A stretch of DNA of 64,000 nt, taken from Halalkalicoccus jeotgali B3 (GTDB lineage: Archaea; Halobacteriota; Halobacteria; Halobacteriales; Halalkalicoccaceae). The DNA is taken from positions 248,001 to 312,000 of the forward strand of contig NC_014297.1 of the NCBI RefSeq assembly GCF_000196895.1, read 5' to 3'. Under the pieces are notes generated by a model. It was given only the letters and a program-made list of their open reading frames with translations. It did no database searches and had not been told where the DNA came from. Each line of letters opens with the position of its first letter. Positions within the stretch are counted from its first letter, which is position 1. A program made the position numbers and the translations under genes. Positions 45,053 to 54,007 of the stretch are shown here, piece after piece.

Positions 45053-45081
45053 TCCTATATAAGTCATTCGACCCATATATG
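45053..45081 (-). promoter_or_regulatory. Two TATA-like elements before the HTH regulator
   Basis: On the minus strand CATATATG (45074-45081) lies 24-31 bases before the ATG, ideal for a leaderless start. A second box CTTATATAG (about 45054-45062) lies between it and the ATG, where it could be an operator. The arrangement is unusual and may reflect autoregulation. Confidence 0.45.
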
Positions 45082-45189
45082 TGTTGTGACAGTGCAGCAT
45101 CCCGTTTTCCACTTCTCCACCGCCCGTTCCGTCGATATATATCACCCCGAGACGAAAGCCGTTAGCCGATCCGGCGGGTAGACGCAACG

Positions 45190-46455
45190 ATGACCGTCGT
45201 CGGACTCGACGATACCGACTCGCGGGCGCGCGGGATGTGTACGACGTACCTCACGAGCGTGATTGGCGACGCGCTCGTCGCGGAGGGTGCGACCGTCGAG
45301 AAACGCCTGTTGGTCCGGCTCAACCCCGCAATAGAGCACAAGACGCGGGGTAACGCCGCCCTCGCCGTCCACACCGACTGCGACCCCGAAGCCGCCTTCG
45401 AGGTCGCCCGCGAGGCGATCGAGGACCTGAGCGTGACCGACGACCCGGACACCCAGCCGGGGCTCGTGGTCGCGCCCGGCGACCCCGGATCGGTCCCGGA
45501 TTCGGTTGCCGAGTTCGCTCGACGGGCGGTCCGGGATCGCCTCTCGCTCGCGGAGACGCTCGCGCTCGCTGATACCGCGAACTACGTACAGGAGGGCTGG
45601 TCCGGCGGGCGGGGGCGGATCGGCGCGCTCGCGGCGGTCGGGGCGGGGCGAGCCTTTTCGGAGTGGACCCACGAACTGATCGCGTATCGCGAGCGCGAAC
45701 GATGGGGCTCACCGAGGGAAGTCGACCCTGATTCCGTTTTCGAGGCCGCCGAGAGCGGGTATCCCGGCGTCTGGGACACGGTCGATCAGGTGACCGGCGA
45801 TGCGGTCTGTGTTCCACACACACCCGGTCCGGTCCTCTACGGGATCCGGGGGGACAACCCCGATGCGGTTCGGCGGGTCGCCGGGGGCATCGAAAGCGAA
45901 CCGGTCGCGAGCAGTGCGCTCTTCACCACGAATCAGGGCACCGACGCCCACTTGCGGGACGGAACGGTCGGCTCGGTTCGGGAGCGCCGAGCTTACCGGG
46001 TCAATGGGAAAGTCTCACGTGCACCCGAAACGAGGCGGGGCGGACACGTCTTTTTGGAGATCGGCGAGGGGGGCGACCGTCTGGGGTGTGTGGCGTTCGA
46101 GCCCACGAAACGGTTTCGCGACCGGGTGCGCGCGCTGCGGGCGGGCGATCGGATCACGGTCTGCGGGGAGGTTTCGGAGGGGACGCTAAAACTCGAGAAG
46201 TTCGCAGTGCGGAAACTGAACCGAACCGGGGACAGAAACCCACGGTGTCCTGATTGTGGGCGTACGATGGAAAGCGCCGGACGCGAGCAGGGCTATCGCT
46301 GTCGGGACTGTAAGACGAGCGCGGCCGAAAAGGAGCGAATCGAGATCGAGCGCGACCTCGAGATCGGTTGGTACGAGGTGCCGCCGACCGCACGGCGACA
46401 CGTCGCGAAACCGCTGATCCGGGGCGGGTTCGACGGACCGACCCACCCCGAGTAG
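45190..46455 (+). CDS. tiaS: tRNA(Ile2) agmatinylcytidine synthetase TiaS
   Basis: A 421-residue enzyme that attaches agmatine to C34 of tRNA-Ile(CAU) so that it reads AUA. The N-terminus MTVVGLDDTDSRARGMCTTYL is the catalytic signature. The central domain includes ANYVQEGWSGGRGRIGALAAVGAG. An OB-fold and a zinc ribbon (CPDCGRTM, CRDCKT) bind the tRNA. It is essential in most archaea. It is divergent from the HTH regulator. Confidence 0.95.
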   Translation: MTVVGLDDTDSRARGMCTTYLTSVIGDALVAEGATVEKRLLVRLNPAIEHKTRGNAALAVHTDCDPEAAFEVAREAIEDLSVTDDPDTQPGLVVAPGDPGSVPDSVAEFARRAVRDRLSLAETLALADTANYVQEGWSGGRGRIGALAAVGAGRAFSEWTHELIAYRERERWGSPREVDPDSVFEAAESGYPGVWDTVDQVTGDAVCVPHTPGPVLYGIRGDNPDAVRRVAGGIESEPVASSALFTTNQGTDAHLRDGTVGSVRERRAYRVNGKVSRAPETRRGGHVFLEIGEGGDRLGCVAFEPTKRFRDRVRALRAGDRITVCGEVSEGTLKLEKFAVRKLNRTGDRNPRCPDCGRTMESAGREQGYRCRDCKTSAAEKERIEIERDLEIGWYEVPPTARRHVAKPLIRGGFDGPTHPE

Positions 46456-46459
46456 TAGG

Positions 46460-46774
46460 CTACCAGTCGCCCGCTGCGCTCGCGGTTTCGGGTTCGGTCG
46501 GCGTCTCGTCGCTCCGGAGGACGAAGTAGGCAATGGGGACGACCAGCCCGATCGGAAACAGGAGAAACGACAGGCCGACGGCGATCGCCCAGACCGTCCC
46601 GTTGTTCTCGCGCTTGGCGGCGTCCTTGTAGACCCAGTACCCGGCGACGATCCCGATCACCACGGACACGAGCGTTATGACCAGCGAGATCATCATCAGC
46701 GTCTCCATGTCCACCGGGAAGTCCTCGGGGAGTTCCGATTGCATCAACACGAGCGCCGAAAGCAACTGCTCCAT
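46460..46774 (-). CDS. Three-segment membrane protein, 104 aa
   Basis: The protein has one helix near MMISLVITLVSVVIGIVAGYWVY and a second hydrophobic pair WAIAVGLSFLLFPIGLVVPIAYFVL, separated by the charged loop KDAAKRENN. The pattern YKDAAxR...NxxxW followed by a hydrophobic hairpin is common in small haloarchaeal/bacterial membrane proteins of unknown function. It is convergent with tiaS, five bases from its end. Confidence 0.7.
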   Translation of the reverse strand: MEQLLSALVLMQSELPEDFPVDMETLMMISLVITLVSVVIGIVAGYWVYKDAAKRENNGTVWAIAVGLSFLLFPIGLVVPIAYFVLRSDETPTEPETASAAGDW

Positions 46775-47010
46775 CTACCGTCCCCCGCTTGAGACGTCGA
46801 TTCGGTTCCCGATTCGCGTGCCACGATATTTCATTGCTACAAATTCAGAATAGAAATTATATACTATATTTCTTCTGCTACAATACGTGAAATTGACATC
46901 AATCTGGTGTGGAGCCGGATATTCATTTCATTATAGTGATAATATCATTGAACAACTGGTATCGGCAAGATATATGTATTTTGTTCGATAACGTCGGGCT
47001 GATCCAAACT
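46775..47010. other. AT-rich promoter region of the ABC-2 exporter
   Basis: This 236-base gap is very AT-rich from 46840 to 46990. GATATATG (about 46969-46976) is the most likely TATA box for the ABC ATPase. An in-frame upstream ATG at 46909 exists, but the extension (MEPDIHFIIVIISLNNWY) is unlike coding sequence here. Confidence 0.5.
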
Positions 47011-47925
47011 GTGACTGCTATCGAACTGACGGACGTAACGAAACGCTACGGCGACGAAACGGCGCTCTCGGGACTCGACCTCGGAGTGAAGGAGGGAGAG
47101 ATCTACGGGTTTCTCGGGCCCAACGGGGCGGGCAAATCGACGACGATCAACCTGATTCTGGACTTCGTTCGGCCCACCTCTGGCGAGGTCCGCGTCTTCG
47201 GTCACGACGCCCAGACTGAGGGCATGGCGATCCGTCGCCGGACGGGCATCCTGCCGGAGGGGTTCTCGCTGTACGATCGGCTGACCGGCCGCCAGCACCT
47301 CGAGTTCGCCACCGAATCGAAGGGGATCGACGCCGACGTTGACGCGTTGTTCGAACGGGTCGGGCTCGGTCCCGATGCGCCCGGCAAGAAGGTCGGGGGC
47401 TACTCGAAGGGGATGGCCCAACGCCTCGCGCTTGCGGCGGCGATCGCTGGCGAACCCGACCTCCTGATCCTCGACGAGCCCTCGACCGGCCTCGATCCGG
47501 CGGGCGCCCGCCAGATGCGCGACATCATCCGCGCCGAGCGCGACCGCGGGGCGACGATCTTCTTCTCCTCGCACATCCTCGAACAGGTGGACGCGGTCTG
47601 TGATCGGGTCGGCATCCTCCGCGACGGCCAACTCGTCGCCGAGGACACCGTCGAGGGGCTCCGGGATGCGACCACCGAGGAGACGACGCTGGTGGTCGAA
47701 CTCGATCACCTGCCCGAGGGCGCGACCGAGCAGGTCGCTGCCTTAGAGGGTGTCTCGAACGTCACCACGCGGGGAACCGTCGCGACCGTCACCTGCCGGG
47801 ACGACGTGAAATCGCGTGTCATCCGGGCCTTCGAGGAGGCCGGTGCGACCGTCGAGGACTTCGAGACCGAGGAGTCCTCGCTCGAGGACCTCTTTATCGA
47901 TTACACGACGGGGGCGACCGCATGA
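47011..47925 (+). CDS. ABC-2 type transporter ATPase
   Basis: A 304-residue ATPase starting at GTG 47011 (TAIELTDVTKRYGDETALSG). Walker A is GPNGAGKST, signature GYSKGMAQRLALAAA, Walker B LLILDEPSTGLD and the switch SSHILEQVD. A C-terminal regulatory domain follows. It overlaps the permease gene by four bases. Such exporters move drugs, lipids or polysaccharides; the cargo cannot be told. Confidence 0.9.
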   Translation: MTAIELTDVTKRYGDETALSGLDLGVKEGEIYGFLGPNGAGKSTTINLILDFVRPTSGEVRVFGHDAQTEGMAIRRRTGILPEGFSLYDRLTGRQHLEFATESKGIDADVDALFERVGLGPDAPGKKVGGYSKGMAQRLALAAAIAGEPDLLILDEPSTGLDPAGARQMRDIIRAERDRGATIFFSSHILEQVDAVCDRVGILRDGQLVAEDTVEGLRDATTEETTLVVELDHLPEGATEQVAALEGVSNVTTRGTVATVTCRDDVKSRVIRAFEEAGATVEDFETEESSLEDLFIDYTTGATA

Positions 47926-48779
47926 GCGCGATCGCCATCGCCAAAAAGGACTTTCAGGACGCCGTGCGCTCGCGCGGGCTGATCGCGCTGACGGTTATCT
48001 TCGTGCTGTTTACCGTCGCCGGCGCGTATATCGGCACACAGGTCGCGGGACTGCTCGGCGACGAGGCCGGCGATACGCTCGATCTGATCATCGGCCTCCA
48101 GACGCCTGCGAGCTTTCTGGTCCCGATCATCGCCCTGTTGATCGGCTACGGCGCCGTCGCCGGCGAGCGAGAGAGCGGCAGCCTGAAGTTCCTGCTTGGA
48201 CTGCCCCACACCCGCCAGGACGTCGTCCTGGGGAAAGTCCTCGGCCGAACGGGGGTCGTGGCGGTCTCGATCCTGATCGGCTTCATCGCCGGGATGATCG
48301 CCATCTTCGCGTTTACCGGTTCGTTCTCGCCCGTCGAGTACGCCATTTTCACCCTGCTGACGATCGCTTTGGGCTTCGTCTACGTCTGTATCGGCGTCGG
48401 CCTCTCCGCGATGACGAAATCGACCACCCGCGCAGCGGTCGGCGCGTTCGGGCTGCTCGCACTGTTCTGGATCCTCTGGAGCGTCCTCGCCCAGTTGCTG
48501 CTGTACCTCACCTCGGGGTCGGTCTTCCCCGAACCACCGATCCCCGGCTGGTACGTCGCGTTCCTCTCGTTGCCGCCGGGGCCGGCCTACGGCTCCGCAC
48601 TCGGGGCGATCCTCGACGAGGGTGGGCTGGCGGTCGCGAGCACCTACGAGGGCCAGGGTCTCGTCGAGGGTGGGATTCCGATCGTCGCCGAACCGTGGTT
48701 CGGGTTCGTGTTGCTTGCGGCGTGGGCGTTCGTCCCGCTGGCGCTCGGCTTGCTCCGGTTCGATCGCGTCGATCTCTAA
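47922..48779 (+). CDS. ABC-2 type permease
   Basis: A 285-residue protein with six membrane segments, beginning AIAKKDFQDAVRSRGLIALTVIFVLFTVAGAYIG and containing GAVAGERESGSLKFLLGLPHTRQDVVLGKVLGR, the ABC-2 permease signature. An outer loop of about 60 residues (FPEPPIPGWY to EGGIPIVAEPW) precedes the last segment. It forms an exporter with the upstream ATPase. Confidence 0.9.
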   Translation: MSAIAIAKKDFQDAVRSRGLIALTVIFVLFTVAGAYIGTQVAGLLGDEAGDTLDLIIGLQTPASFLVPIIALLIGYGAVAGERESGSLKFLLGLPHTRQDVVLGKVLGRTGVVAVSILIGFIAGMIAIFAFTGSFSPVEYAIFTLLTIALGFVYVCIGVGLSAMTKSTTRAAVGAFGLLALFWILWSVLAQLLLYLTSGSVFPEPPIPGWYVAFLSLPPGPAYGSALGAILDEGGLAVASTYEGQGLVEGGIPIVAEPWFGFVLLAAWAFVPLALGLLRFDRVDL

Positions 48780-48811
48780 GAACTATACCGCTTCCTCACC
48801 GACTTCCGTTC

Positions 48812-48991
48812 GTGAACCGCTCGGCTTTCTCCGCGGCGCTGGTGATCGGACTCGTCGGGGCCCTCGCCGCCTCGCGATTCGGCCCGACCGCCGCGTTTTC
48901 GCCGCTCGTCGCCGTTTTCGTCTGCTCCGTGGGTGCGCTCGCCGGCCTCTGGATCGTCTCCTATGCGCTCGCGCTCGACGCTCAGAGGTAG
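48812..48991 (+). CDS. Two-segment membrane protein, 59 aa
   Basis: Starting at GTG 48812: NRSAFSAALVIGLVGALAAS, then PLVAVFVCSVGALAGLWIVS. ACTATACC, about 25 bases upstream, would give a leaderless transcript. It is 32 bases after the ABC permease gene and overlaps the end of the convergent transporter by ten bases. No family recognised. Confidence 0.5.
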   Translation: MNRSAFSAALVIGLVGALAASRFGPTAAFSPLVAVFVCSVGALAGLWIVSYALALDAQR

Positions 48992-50217
48992 CCGACGATC
49001 GTCCCCGCGAGGTCCCGTGCGGTCAGGGCCGATCCGACGAACAGTACGCCCACGACCGCGAGGAAGAGGGCCCGCTCGACCCGCGAGGGGTCGAAGTAGC
49101 GGGTGACCGCGGCGTACAACGCGATCGCCGTGATCGGCAGTCCGATCACGCCGTTGACCGCGGGCATCGTGATCGCGAGCGTAACCGGTCGAAAGCCGGT
49201 AAAGGCCAGAAGCGGCAGCGCGAGCAGCACCGAGAGACAGATCAGCGCGTGGACGACCAGTCGGAAGGGGCGCTCGCCGAAGAACGGCCGGTGGCCGAAG
49301 GCCTGCGGGACCATAAAGCCCGCACCGAACAGCGTTCCGGTGGCGCTGGTAAAGGAGGCCCCGCCCGCGGCGATGACGAACACGTCGAGCGCCCACGGCC
49401 CGATCGCCGCCGCCAGCGGTTCGCCCGGGGCCGTCAGCGTCAGTCGCCCGTCCGGGATCGTCATCGCCGCGACGGCCATCACCGCGACGCTCAGCGCGAC
49501 GACCGCGAGCATCCCGAAGGTGTGATCGCGGCGGTACTTCCAGACCACGTCCCAGTCTTTCGTTCCCGACATGCTCGTCTGGATGAAGAAGTTCGGGTAG
49601 TACACCGTCGTGCCCAGCAGCGCGATCACCATCGTCAGGTACCCGAACTCCGAGACGAACGACGGGACGAAGCCGGTCGCGACCTCGCCCAACGGCAGGT
49701 CGAGCCCGAGGACGATCACGAGATACGACCCGAAGATCGCGAGCACGAGCGCCGCGACCACGCCCTCGATGCGGTTATAGAGACGCAACTCGACGAGCGC
49801 GATCCCGAGTGCCGCCATCAGGATCGTCCCGATATAGAGGTTCGAAAGCGGCGTCAGGTAGACGAATGCCGCGCCCGCGAGCGCGTAGTTCGCGACGCTC
49901 CAGAACTGCATGATGAAGGCGATACCGACCGCCAGTGGTTTCGCCGCGGTCTCGCCGATTCGCTCGCGGATGTAGACCATCAGCGGCCGGTCGGCCGCTG
50001 CCAGCCGTGCGGACATCTCGTGCATCGCGAGACCGGCAAGCAACGCCAGGGGCAACACCCACAGCAGTGCGAAGCCGAAGTCGCTACCGGCCTGCGAGAG
50101 GATGAACACCGATCCCGCGCCGAAGACGTTCGCCGCGAACAGCAACCCGAGTCCGTACCGGTTCACGAACCGCTTGGTCCCCGTCACCGATTGCTCGACG
50201 TAGTGTCTCGTACTCAT
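48982..50217 (-). CDS. Nramp-like metal ion transporter
   Basis: A 411-residue protein with about 11 segments. The first part NVFGAGSVFILSQAGSDFGFALLWVLPLALLAGLAMHEMSARLA parallels Nramp transporters. The helix-1 DPGN motif is absent (ANVFGAGS instead) and the helix-6 MPHN is replaced by SATGTLFGAGF, so classical Mn/Fe ligands are missing. It may therefore carry another ion such as magnesium or act differently. ATG 50217 gives a normal N-terminus. Confidence 0.65.
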   Translation of the reverse strand: MSTRHYVEQSVTGTKRFVNRYGLGLLFAANVFGAGSVFILSQAGSDFGFALLWVLPLALLAGLAMHEMSARLAAADRPLMVYIRERIGETAAKPLAVGIAFIMQFWSVANYALAGAAFVYLTPLSNLYIGTILMAALGIALVELRLYNRIEGVVAALVLAIFGSYLVIVLGLDLPLGEVATGFVPSFVSEFGYLTMVIALLGTTVYYPNFFIQTSMSGTKDWDVVWKYRRDHTFGMLAVVALSVAVMAVAAMTIPDGRLTLTAPGEPLAAAIGPWALDVFVIAAGGASFTSATGTLFGAGFMVPQAFGHRPFFGERPFRLVVHALICLSVLLALPLLAFTGFRPVTLAITMPAVNGVIGLPITAIALYAAVTRYFDPSRVERALFLAVVGVLFVGSALTARDLAGTIVGYL

Positions 50218-50290
50218 CGGAGCGTGCAGTGACGTATCCGAAAGTACATTGAAAAGGGTTGAGCTTGCGTGCGAACTGCTCACAGCCGCC

Positions 50291-51439
50291 TCAGCTCCAG
50301 ACTGCCTTCAGGCCGCTCCCGGTCAGGGGGACGACGACGTCGTCGCCGTCGTCGAGGACGCCCCGAGCGCGGTACTCCCGCAGGGCGGCCGGTGCAACCG
50401 CACACGTCGGCTCCGTGTAGAAGCCCGCTCGGTGGAGTCGGTCGAGTTCGCGTTCCGTTTGGGTCTCTCCGATCGCGATCGCATCCCCGTCTGTCTCGGC
50501 GATCGCCTCGCGAATCTCCGTTTCCCGAACAGGCTCGCGGATCCGGATCCCGTCGGCCAGGCCGTTTTCACCCCTGATTGTGCCGTGAATTGTGTCGGCG
50601 ATCGGGGCGTAGCCGACGGCCTGCGCGCCGAGCAACCTGGGCATGGAGTCGATCCAGTCCGCCTCGAAAAGCGCACGAAAGCCCCGGTAGACCCCAAGAA
50701 AGAGCGTTCCGTGACCTAACGGGAGGACGACGGCGTCGGGGACCTGCCAGTCCCGTTGGGCAGCGATCTCGAAGGCCGCTGTTTGGGTCCCGGCGAAGAA
50801 GGCGGGGTTCCACGCGTGGCTGGCGTACCAGCCCCCGCCAGCCTGTCGCGGGCTACGCCCGCGTTCCGTTCCGGCGGAACGTGTTTCTGTCCCCTCTACG
50901 GCGTCGATACACGCCTCGGTGACCGCCTCACGGTCGCCCTCGACCCGTATCACTTTCCCGCCCGCCCGCTCGATAGCGGCGACCTTCGAGGCCTTGACCG
51001 ACGCGGGGACGTAGATCTCGGCGTCGATGCCCGCGCGGGCGGCGTAGGTCGCGACTGCCGCGCCGGCGTTGCCCGAGGAGTCCTCCAGTACCCGCTCGAC
51101 ACCGAGTTCCGCCGCCCGCGAGAGGAGCGTCGTCGCACCCCTGTCCTTGAAACTCCCCGTCGGGAAGACGTACTCCAGTTTGAACGCCGCGTTCCACTCG
51201 GGTGCGGATACCAGCGGAGTGAACCCCTCGCCCAGCGTGATCTCTCGGGAGATGGGCATGAACTCCGAGAAGGCCCACAGCCCGCGGCGGGTATCGAGTT
51301 CGGAAAACGCCGGTGGCGGCCCCTCGGGAAGCGGTCGATCGGCGAGTTCGAGGGGGCCGCCACAGGAACAGCGCCACGGTTCGTCGACGCCGGCGGCATA
51401 GGTCCGCTCGCAGGCCGGACAGAACAGGTCGCTCGCCAT
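50291..51439 (-). CDS. Threonine-synthase-like PLP enzyme
   Basis: A 382-residue fold-type II enzyme. An N-terminal zinc-ribbon (LFCPACERTY, CSCGGPL) precedes the PLP site PTGSFKDRGATT with its lysine, then DSSGNAGAAVATYAARAG and the glycine-rich VLPLGHGTLFLGVY. The arrangement is that of threonine synthase, but haloarchaea carry several such paralogues of uncertain substrate. A stretch (ETRSAGTERGRSPRQAGGG) looks like a variable insert. It directly follows the desuccinylase-like gene (TGATG overlap). Confidence 0.75.
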   Translation of the reverse strand: MASDLFCPACERTYAAGVDEPWRCSCGGPLELADRPLPEGPPPAFSELDTRRGLWAFSEFMPISREITLGEGFTPLVSAPEWNAAFKLEYVFPTGSFKDRGATTLLSRAAELGVERVLEDSSGNAGAAVATYAARAGIDAEIYVPASVKASKVAAIERAGGKVIRVEGDREAVTEACIDAVEGTETRSAGTERGRSPRQAGGGWYASHAWNPAFFAGTQTAAFEIAAQRDWQVPDAVVLPLGHGTLFLGVYRGFRALFEADWIDSMPRLLGAQAVGYAPIADTIHGTIRGENGLADGIRIREPVRETEIREAIAETDGDAIAIGETQTERELDRLHRAGFYTEPTCAVAPAALREYRARGVLDDGDDVVVPLTGSGLKAVWS

Positions 51440-52395
51440 CAGTACGTGTCGATACCGGTCGCGACCGAGCAGACGTACTCGCCGGTCGCCACTTGTGGCA
51501 GCCGCCGGGAGCGCCAGAAGATCCCGTTTCCGTCCGCGCCCACCTCCGATTTGACCGTCCCGAAGACGTCCCGCACGGTAAAGACCGTCTCGCCCCGTGA
51601 GACTCGCTCGCCGAGTTCCTTCTCGAAGCGTACGAGGCCGCCCGACGGCGAGCCGTACTGGTCGAAATCGGTCGCGCGCGTCTGGGGTTCGGGGTCGACG
51701 TCGCCATCGAGAAACCCGTAGTATCGGAGTACGTTGAAGATCCCCTGGACGCCGTACTCGATGCTCTCTTCGTCCCAGCCGACACAGCCCCCGAGCTCGG
51801 GGTCGACCGTCGGGATGCCCTGGTCGGGGCCGACGCGGGCGAGCTGGCCCCCGGGGCCCTTCTGGTCGAGGACGTGCCCGCAGCCGAAGACCTTCGCGAG
51901 GGTGAGACACTTCTCGTGGAGCCGGTGGCGGGTGCCACAGCGCACCCGAACCTCGTTGAGCATCCGGCTGGTCGAGCCCTGATGCAGGTCGAGGATCATG
52001 TCCGCGTCCTGCGCGGCGTCGAACGTCGCCGCCGAGATCCGCTCTGAGGAGGTGCCCTCGCTGTCGCCCGGGTACGTCCGGTTCATCTTCGTGTCGTCGA
52101 TCGGATTGCGGTGCTTTGCGACCTGAAAGCCGTGGTAGTTGACGATCCCGACGACGAGTACCTGTCCCGCCAGTTCCGCGGGGTCGATCCGTGGGACGGC
52201 CCGCTGGACCACGCCGATCCCGTTGAGTTCGTCGCCGTCGCTTGCGGCCTGTATGTAGAGGGTCTTCCCGCTCCGTGCGCCGTTTATCACCGCGACCGGA
52301 AGCCCGAACTCGCCGCCATCGCGCGTCTCGCCGACCACCAGCCGCCCCGTGTCGAACTCGCCGGGGGCGGCCGTCGCCGTTCCGAGGCTCGTCAT
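51439..52395 (-). CDS. Succinylglutamate desuccinylase/aspartoacylase family protein
   Basis: A 318-residue zinc carboxypeptidase-like deacylase. The first metal motif is ASDGDELNG, where most relatives have HGDE, so the usual first histidine is Asp. The second part is ILDLHQGS, which supplies the later histidine ligand, and MNRTYPGD with the arginine. It could remove an acyl group from an amino acid. Its end overlaps the start of the PLP enzyme, so they probably act in one pathway. Confidence 0.8.
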   Translation of the reverse strand: MTSLGTATAAPGEFDTGRLVVGETRDGGEFGLPVAVINGARSGKTLYIQAASDGDELNGIGVVQRAVPRIDPAELAGQVLVVGIVNYHGFQVAKHRNPIDDTKMNRTYPGDSEGTSSERISAATFDAAQDADMILDLHQGSTSRMLNEVRVRCGTRHRLHEKCLTLAKVFGCGHVLDQKGPGGQLARVGPDQGIPTVDPELGGCVGWDEESIEYGVQGIFNVLRYYGFLDGDVDPEPQTRATDFDQYGSPSGGLVRFEKELGERVSRGETVFTVRDVFGTVKSEVGADGNGIFWRSRRLPQVATGEYVCSVATGIDTY

Positions 52396-52497
52396 TACTC
52401 CTATACCGCGGGGCCACGCTCTTTAGCCGTTCGATTACCCACCTCCTTGCCTCCGAGGACCGACGCGATTTTGCCCGCGGCGCCCGAACGGTCGGTC

Positions 52498-52779
52498 GTG
52501 ACCGAGGACCGACGAAAGCCATCGCTCGCCGGGCTGTTGCTCGCGTTGGGGGTTCGCCGGCACGTAACGGTCGGGCTCGCCGTCGGCATCGCCCTTGCGG
52601 CGCTGGCCTACGTCTACCGGATCCGGATCGTCGATCCCGCCCCCGGCGTCGAGAGCTCGCCGCTGTTGTTCGGCGTCCTCGCGGTGACGCTTGCGATCTC
52701 CACCGGGGCGCTCGTCGCGATCGTTCTGACGACCGTGGCCGCGATCCGGCGCGCGAGAGGTTCGACTGAGAAACGGTAA
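52498..52779 (+). CDS. Small two-segment membrane protein, 93 aa
   Basis: From GTG 52498: a cytoplasmic head with a basic stretch, helix VTVGLAVGIALAALAYVY, a short outer loop, then LLFGVLAVTLAISTGALVAIVLTTVAAI and a basic tail. Such proteins are common next to metabolic genes in haloarchaea and unnamed. It is 31 bases before citZ and may share its promoter region. Confidence 0.65.
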   Translation: MTEDRRKPSLAGLLLALGVRRHVTVGLAVGIALAALAYVYRIRIVDPAPGVESSPLLFGVLAVTLAISTGALVAIVLTTVAAIRRARGSTEKR

Positions 52780-52782
52780 TCC

Positions 52783-52790
52783 TTAACCGG
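52783..52790 (+). promoter_or_regulatory. Candidate promoter element of citZ
   Basis: CCTTAACC lies 21-28 bases before the citZ ATG, the spacing of an archaeal TATA-region for a leaderless mRNA, although only a weak match to the TATA consensus. Confidence 0.35.
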
Positions 52791-52810
52791 GATGGTCGTC
52801 AATCCCGGGT

Positions 52811-53947
52811 ATGGCCGACGATCTAAAAAAGGGACTCGAAGGCGTGCTGGTCGCCGAATCCTCGCTCAGCCACATCGACGGGGACGAGGGGACGCTCATC
52901 TATCGCGGCTACGCCATCGAGGATCTGGCCCGGGAGGCGAGTTACGAGGAGGTGCTCTATCTCCTCTGGTACGGCGAACTCCCGACGCACGACGAGCTCG
53001 ATTCGTTCACCGAGCGGATGGTCGCCGAACGCGCCGTCGACGAGGATGTTCTCGCCACCGCCGAAGCGCTCGCCACCGCGGACGCCGAACCGATGGCCGC
53101 GCTTCGGACGGTGGTTTCACAGCTCTCGGTCACCGATCCCGACGGCGAGACCGACCCCGAGGACCGCGAGGCCACCCTGGCGAAGAGCCGCCGGCTCACG
53201 GCGAAGATCCCCACCATCATCGCCGCGTTCGACCGCTATCGTGACGACGACGAGCCCGTCGAGCCCCGCGAGGACCTGAGCCACGCCGCGAACTTCCTCT
53301 ATATGCTCAACGGCGAGGAGCCCGACGAGATCGCCGAGGAAACCTTCGACGCAGCACTCGTCCTGCATGCGGACCACGGACTGAACGCTTCGACGTTCTC
53401 GGCGATGGTCACCGCGAGCACCCTCTCCGATGTCCACAGCGCGGTCACGAGCGCCATCGGCACGCTCAAAGGGGGGCTCCACGGCGGCGCGAACCAGAAC
53501 GTCATGGAGATGCTCAAGGAGGTCGACGACAGCGATAAGGACCCCGTCAAGTGGGCCCGCGATGCCCTCGATTCGGGTCGCCGGGTCGCCGGGTTCGGCC
53601 ACCGCGTCTACGAGGTCAAGGACCCCCGTGCGTACATTCTCGGGGAGTTCTCCGAATCGCTCGCGGAGGAGGCCGGCGAGATGAAATGGTACGACTACAG
53701 CGTCGCCATCGAGGAGTTCATGTCCGAGGAGAAGGGCATCGCCCCGAACGTGGACTTCTACTCGGCGACGACCTATTACCAGATGGGGATCCCGATCGAT
53801 CTGTTCACTCCGATCTTCGCCCTGTCGCGCGTCGGCGGCTGGACCGCTCACGTCACGGAGCAGTACGAGGACAACCGGATCATGCGCCCACGGGCGCGCT
53901 ACGTCGGCGACAAGAACCAGGAGTTCGTCCCGATCGACGAGCGCTGA
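52811..53947 (+). CDS. citZ: Citrate synthase
   Basis: A 378-residue enzyme condensing acetyl-CoA and oxaloacetate. The start LEGVLVAESSLSHIDGDEGTLIYRGYAIEDLA is typical of archaeal/Gram-positive synthases. Active-site parts are LHADHGLNASTFSA, GGLHGGANQNVMEML, GFGHRVYEVKDPRA and NVDFYSATTYYQMGIP. The size fits the two-domain dimeric form. It is followed by a degenerate tRNA. Confidence 0.95.
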   Translation: MADDLKKGLEGVLVAESSLSHIDGDEGTLIYRGYAIEDLAREASYEEVLYLLWYGELPTHDELDSFTERMVAERAVDEDVLATAEALATADAEPMAALRTVVSQLSVTDPDGETDPEDREATLAKSRRLTAKIPTIIAAFDRYRDDDEPVEPREDLSHAANFLYMLNGEEPDEIAEETFDAALVLHADHGLNASTFSAMVTASTLSDVHSAVTSAIGTLKGGLHGGANQNVMEMLKEVDDSDKDPVKWARDALDSGRRVAGFGHRVYEVKDPRAYILGEFSESLAEEAGEMKWYDYSVAIEEFMSEEKGIAPNVDFYSATTYYQMGIPIDLFTPIFALSRVGGWTAHVTEQYEDNRIMRPRARYVGDKNQEFVPIDER

Positions 53948-54007
53948 CCCGTCACGCGAGTCAGATTCACAACATTTATATCTACCTGTCGCATTTCTGT
54001 GAAGTGA

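Noticed and set aside
46909-47010. N-terminal extension of the ABC ATPase from ATG 46909
   Set aside because: The extension lies in AT-rich promoter DNA, and ABC family homology begins only at TAIELTDVTKRYG after GTG 47011.
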